Source of the DNA: Porphyromonadaceae bacterium UBA4277
Lineage (GTDB): Bacteria > Bacteroidota > Bacteroidia > Bacteroidales > Muribaculaceae
Length of the DNA stretch: 32,534 nt
Assembly (NCBI GenBank): GCA_002395965.1
Contig: DGVT01000099.1
Span: forward strand, 246-32,779
Reading direction: 5' to 3'
The translations under genes and the position numbers were made by a program. The notes under the pieces are model-generated. The model was not told where the DNA came from, made no database searches, and was given only the letters and a program-made list of their open reading frames with translations. Each line of letters begins with the position of its first letter. Position 1 is the stretch's first letter. Below, one piece after another: positions 29,471 through 32,534 of this stretch.

Positions 29471-30823
29471 ATGAACGTAAATTTTGAAAAAATCGGCAAC
29501 GTGAACGCAACACTCACTGTTTCGTTTGTCGAGGATGATTACAAGGACGAAGTAAAGAAACAACTTAATGAGCTGGGCCGCAAGCGTCCTATCAAGGGCT
29601 TCCGCCCTGGTCATGTGCCGGCTGCAATGCTCCAGAAAATTTATGGAAATCAAGTGCTAACTCAAGTGATTGACCAGATGGTTAGTCGTGAGTTGTCGAA
29701 ATATATCGTTGACAATAAGATAAACGTGCTTGGCGAGCCCATGCTCAATAAGGACACCCGAGTTGACTTGAATGCTGAGAAGGACTTCGAATTCAAGTTT
29801 GATTTAGGCATCGCTCCCGATTTCGACATTGAATTGTCTAAGGACATCAAGGTGCCTTATTACAACATTCAGGTGAGCCAGGAGATGATCGACAACCAGA
29901 ACGCCGAGTATCGTAAGCGCTATGGCCGTCAGGTGCCGGGCGAGGAAGTTGCCGAGGATTCGCTGGTGCGTGGAGCAATGGTAGAGCTCAACGACGATGG
30001 TAGCGAGAAGGAAGACGGTATCAAGGTTGAACGCACAGTGGTAATGCCTCGCTATCTGAAAGATGAAGAGCAGAAGGCAAAATTCATCGGTGCAAAAGTT
30101 AATGATAACATTGTGTTCAACCCCTATAAGGGTGCCGATGGCAATATCACCGAGTTGGCTTCGATGCTCAACGTTGACAAGGCTCAGGCCGATGTTCACA
30201 GCGACTTTAAGATTCAACTTGAAGAAATCCTCGTCAGCAAGGATGCCGATATGGATCAGGAGTTTTTCGACAATGTGCTTGGCCACGATCAGGCTAAGGA
30301 CGAAGGTGAATACTTCGACAAGCTCAAGCAGATGCTTGCAGCCCAGCTCAAGAACGATAGCAATTATCGCTTTACCATCGATGCCGAGCAGGTGCTCAAG
30401 GGCATAGTGGGCGAGCTGGAGCTTCCCGATGAGTTCCTGAAGCGATTCCTGCTTGCACGCGCTGAGAATGCCGATGAAAAGAAAGTCGAAGAGGATTATC
30501 CTCGCACAAAGTCTCAGCTGCAGTGGCAGCTCATCAAGGAGAAGATAGCCCGTAATCTTGAAGTGAAGATCGACTCCGACGATAAGATGCGTCTGGCACG
30601 CTTCCTGGCTGCACAGCAGTTTGCGCAGTATGGAATGACCAATCTCCCTGACGATGTGGTTGACAATTATGCTCACAAGTTGCTTGAGGACGAACGTTAC
30701 AGTACTGAGATCGAAAATCGTGCCTTCGAGGACAAAGTGTTTGCAGCTATCAAGGAGAATGTTACTCTCGATGAGCACGACGTTAGCGTGGAGGAATTTA
30801 ACAAACTCTTCAGCGCTGAGTAA
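29471..30823 (+). CDS. tig: Trigger factor
   Basis: Ribosome-bound chaperone that meets nascent chains at the exit tunnel. 450 residues, near the usual length. The N-terminal ribosome-docking domain carries the loop GFRPGHVP (43-50), a variant of the canonical GFRxGKxP. A central part (about 150-250) replaces or resembles the peptidyl-prolyl isomerase domain. The C-terminal helical arms (from about 250) contain the acidic, charged helices typical of the family (for example KKVEEDYPRTKSQLQWQLIKEKIARNL). It precedes clpP and clpX, the common bacterial order tig-clpP-clpX. Two terminators between tig and clpP indicate separate transcription. Confidence 0.94.
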   Translation: MNVNFEKIGNVNATLTVSFVEDDYKDEVKKQLNELGRKRPIKGFRPGHVPAAMLQKIYGNQVLTQVIDQMVSRELSKYIVDNKINVLGEPMLNKDTRVDLNAEKDFEFKFDLGIAPDFDIELSKDIKVPYYNIQVSQEMIDNQNAEYRKRYGRQVPGEEVAEDSLVRGAMVELNDDGSEKEDGIKVERTVVMPRYLKDEEQKAKFIGAKVNDNIVFNPYKGADGNITELASMLNVDKAQADVHSDFKIQLEEILVSKDADMDQEFFDNVLGHDQAKDEGEYFDKLKQMLAAQLKNDSNYRFTIDAEQVLKGIVGELELPDEFLKRFLLARAENADEKKVEEDYPRTKSQLQWQLIKEKIARNLEVKIDSDDKMRLARFLAAQQFAQYGMTNLPDDVVDNYAHKLLEDERYSTEIENRAFEDKVFAAIKENVTLDEHDVSVEEFNKLFSAE

Positions 30824-30929
30824 CGATTTGCACAATCAAGACCGATTGATAAAGAGGTGGATTTTGTAAATTAATTAATAATGAGAGATTTTGATTAGTT
30901 GTTGAACTCTTGCGAAGCTAAGCAGAAAA

Positions 30930-31035
30930 GATGTAGCTGTCGATATCGCAAGATATTGGCTGTGCAAAGGCCGGTAATCGACAATTATAATCGCAAAATC
31001 TAATTTATAGAAATCACCTTACACAATTGATGAGG
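30930..31035 (+). ncRNA. Possible structured RNA in the tig-clpP gap
   Basis: Between tig and its terminator lie 212 nt without an open frame worth calling. Within it, arms TGTCGAT (30938-30944) and ATCGACA (30977-30983) are perfect complements and enclose a 5-bp hairpin with a GCAA tetraloop (ATATC-GCAA-GATAT, about 30943-30956) plus a GGC/GCC pairing. No promoter of its own was found, so it may be a 3' UTR piece or processed RNA. Weak evidence. Confidence 0.25.
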
Positions 31036-31071
31036 GTTGCGCTACTGCATGAGTGGCGCAACTTCTTTTTT
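31036..31071 (+). terminator. Terminator 1 between tig and clpP
   Basis: GTTGCGC (31036-31042) pairs with GCGCAAC (31056-31062), with an inner ACT/AGT pairing, and TTCTTTTTT follows at once: a classical intrinsic terminator, 213 nt after the tig stop. Confidence 0.88.
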
Positions 31072-31080
31072 ATTAAGTGA

Positions 31081-31121
31081 GCGCTCATTGGCACTAATCG
31101 TGCTTGAGCGCGACTTTTTTT
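31081..31121 (+). terminator. Terminator 2 between tig and clpP
   Basis: GCGCTC (31081-31086) pairs with GAGCGC (31106-31111), with an inner GCAC/GTGC stem, followed by GAC and seven T. It is the second of a tandem pair. Confidence 0.8.
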
Positions 31122-31164
31122 CGACAAATGGGAAGAAAAGTTTTCGGGAATGAGAAAAAAATTG

Positions 31165-31172
31165 TAATTTTG
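31165..31172 (+). promoter_or_regulatory. -7 box of clpP
   Basis: TAATTTTG, an exact TAnnTTTG, 34 nt before the clpP ATG. The -33 position has TTTT followed by C, a poor match. Confidence 0.55.
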
Positions 31173-31206
31173 AAGAATAATAATATAACTAAAAAATCAA
31201 TAAGCT

Positions 31207-31881
31207 ATGAATAATGATTTTCGCAACTTTGCCGTGCATCATCTTGGAATGAACGGCCTGGCTCTCGACCAGTATGCATCGCAGGTGATGAATAATAACT
31301 ATATATCGCCCACCATCATGGAAGAACGCAAGCTGAATGTTACTCAACTCGATGTGTTTTCGCGCCTCATGATGGATCGCATCATCTTCCTGGGCACTCA
31401 GGTGGATGACTATACAGCCAATGTAATCCAGGCTCAGTTGCTGTATCTTGACTCGGCCGACACGGGCAAGGACATATCGTTGTATATCAACTCTCCGGGT
31501 GGGTCGGTCTATGCCGGTCTCGGCATCTACGACACCATGCAATATATCCAGAGCGACGTGTCCACAATATGTACCGGAATGGCAGCGTCGATGGCAGCCG
31601 TGCTTCTTGTTGCCGGTGAAAAGAACAAACGTTTTGCCCTCAAGCACTCTCGCGTGATGATACACCAGCCCATGGGCGGAATTCAGGGTCAGGCTTCGGA
31701 CATCGAAATCACTTCGCGCGAAATCCTTAAACTCAAGAAAGAACTCTATACTATCATCAGCGAACATTCAGGCCAACCCTACGACAAGGTGTATGCCGAC
31801 AGCGACCGAGACTACTGGATGACTGCCGAGGAGGCTCTCGACTATGGCATGATTGATAAGGTGCTCGTGCGAGAGAAGTGA
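31207..31881 (+). CDS. clpP: ATP-dependent Clp protease proteolytic subunit
   Basis: Serine protease of the ClpXP machine. 224 residues with an intact triad: Ser128 in GMAASMAA, His153 in MIHQPMGG and Asp202 in DSDRDYW, with the same spacings as in E. coli (25 and 49 residues). The N-terminal 30 residues (NFAVHHLGMNGLALDQYASQ) are longer than the mature E. coli protein and may be removed by self-processing. It is 24 nt upstream of clpX and should be co-transcribed with it. Confidence 0.97.
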   Translation: MNNDFRNFAVHHLGMNGLALDQYASQVMNNNYISPTIMEERKLNVTQLDVFSRLMMDRIIFLGTQVDDYTANVIQAQLLYLDSADTGKDISLYINSPGGSVYAGLGIYDTMQYIQSDVSTICTGMAASMAAVLLVAGEKNKRFALKHSRVMIHQPMGGIQGQASDIEITSREILKLKKELYTIISEHSGQPYDKVYADSDRDYWMTAEEALDYGMIDKVLVREK

Positions 31882-31905
31882 AAAAGTAGCTGAAAATAGA
31901 AACTT

Positions 31906-32534
31906 ATGGCGAAGAAACAGAATAATATACCGATGCATTGCGACTTCTGCGGGCGTGGCGAGCGTGAAGTGCCCTTGTTGCTGCCTGGTCTGAATGCATG
32001 CATCTGCAGTGAATGTGCCGAACGTGCCAATGAGATAGCGCAAGAATATCTTGCAAAGGCGCGAAGTGAAAGCATCGACGAGATAGACCTCGCAACACTT
32101 CCCAAACCGAAGGAAATCAAGGCCTTCCTCGACCAGTATGTGATAGGTCAGGATCAAGCCAAGCAATATCTTTCGGTAGCCGTTTACAATCATTATAAGC
32201 GTCTTGCCCAGCATGTGGAAGACGATGTGGAAATCGAAAAGTCCAATATAATAATCGTTGGTCCCACCGGAACAGGAAAGACGCTGCTTGCCAAGACCAT
32301 AGCCCGAATGCTTAAAGTGCCATTTGCAATAGTCGATGCAACGGTCCTGACCGAGGCCGGCTATGTGGGTGAGGACATCGAAAGCCTGCTCACACGTCTG
32401 CTGGCAGCCTGTGACTATAATGTTGAGGCCGCTCAGCGTGGCATCGTCTTTATCGATGAGATCGACAAGATAGCGCGTAAAGGCGACAACCCTTCAATCA
32501 CTCGTGATGTGAGCGGTGAAGGCGTGCAGCAGGG
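31906..32534 (+). CDS. clpX: ATP-dependent Clp protease ATPase subunit ClpX, partial
   Basis: The first 209 codons; the gene runs off the end of the window. The N-terminal zinc domain has Cys12-x2-Cys15 and Cys34-x2-Cys37 (with an extra Cys32). The AAA+ domain begins with LDQYVIGQDQAK, then Walker A GPTGTGKT, the pore-region start GYVGEDIES and Walker B IVFIDEIDK. ClpX unfolds tagged proteins and feeds them to ClpP. It follows clpP by 24 nt, so a clpPX operon is clear. Confidence 0.96.
   Translation, partial: MAKKQNNIPMHCDFCGRGEREVPLLLPGLNACICSECAERANEIAQEYLAKARSESIDEIDLATLPKPKEIKAFLDQYVIGQDQAKQYLSVAVYNHYKRLAQHVEDDVEIEKSNIIIVGPTGTGKTLLAKTIARMLKVPFAIVDATVLTEAGYVGEDIESLLTRLLAACDYNVEAAQRGIVFIDEIDKIARKGDNPSITRDVSGEGVQQ

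Noticed and set aside
29804..30835. 343-codon open frame on the minus strand under trigger factor
   Set aside because: Antisense to tig; the long frame follows from tig's codon use. The product is Leu/His/Ile-rich with no recognisable domain.

Overview
The window is a stretch of a Bacteroidales chromosome, probably from a gut commensal (a Muribaculaceae- or Prevotella-like organism is my inference). The support is a fused LpxC-FabZ protein next to lpxD and lpxA, a fused FeoA-FeoB iron transporter, a DUF4293 protein, a class III fructose-1,6-bisphosphatase, and many promoters of the Bacteroidota form TTTG-(19 to 21)-TAnnTTTG in front of genes on both strands. I saw no tRNA, rRNA, CRISPR array, insertion sequence or replication origin.

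Layout. 1-289: the tail of an unidentified plus-strand frame and a strong hairpin that separates it from the lipid A genes. 290-4136 (minus): yraN, lpxD, lpxC-fabZ and lpxA, the early lipid A pathway plus the FabZ dehydratase. 4216-6318: an outer-membrane beta-barrel protein (minus) divergent from a sodium:amino acid symporter. 6362-9627: a galactose operon, galK-galM-nucleotidyltransferase, with a clear promoter and terminator; there is no galT. 9628-12951: an accessory island of different base composition with abiEi-abiEii (type IV toxin-antitoxin / phage abortive infection), a PD-(D/E)XK-like nuclease in the same operon, a decayed gene, and a 23-bp perfect inverted repeat. 12996-13818: a frameshifted secreted-protein gene and a small membrane protein. 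13920-18423: feoAB facing an MFS transporter that lies behind an Hsp15-like RNA-binding gene. 18504-21488: fructose-1,6-bisphosphatase and an Ala/Lys-rich lipoprotein. 21659-23961: a stand-alone PAS protein, a secreted endonuclease I with a C-terminal dockerin-like calcium repeat, and DUF4293. 23982-26808: uvrA. 27086-28387: a stress-type cluster with two YtxH proteins, a holin-superfamily membrane protein and a small basic protein. 28478-29290: an ECF-type sigma factor. 29383-32534: trigger factor, clpP and the start of clpX, a protein-folding and proteolysis cluster.

The best candidate for something new is the island at 9628-12951: a three-gene abiEi-abiEii-nuclease operon with its own promoter, a 13-bp direct repeat upstream that could be an operator, and an unusual nested inverted repeat at the far end. 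Other leads are the nucleotidyltransferase that may replace GalT, the dockerin-bearing nuclease behind a PAS gene, and a structured RNA between tig and clpP. All identities rest on reading the translated sequence; no database search was made.
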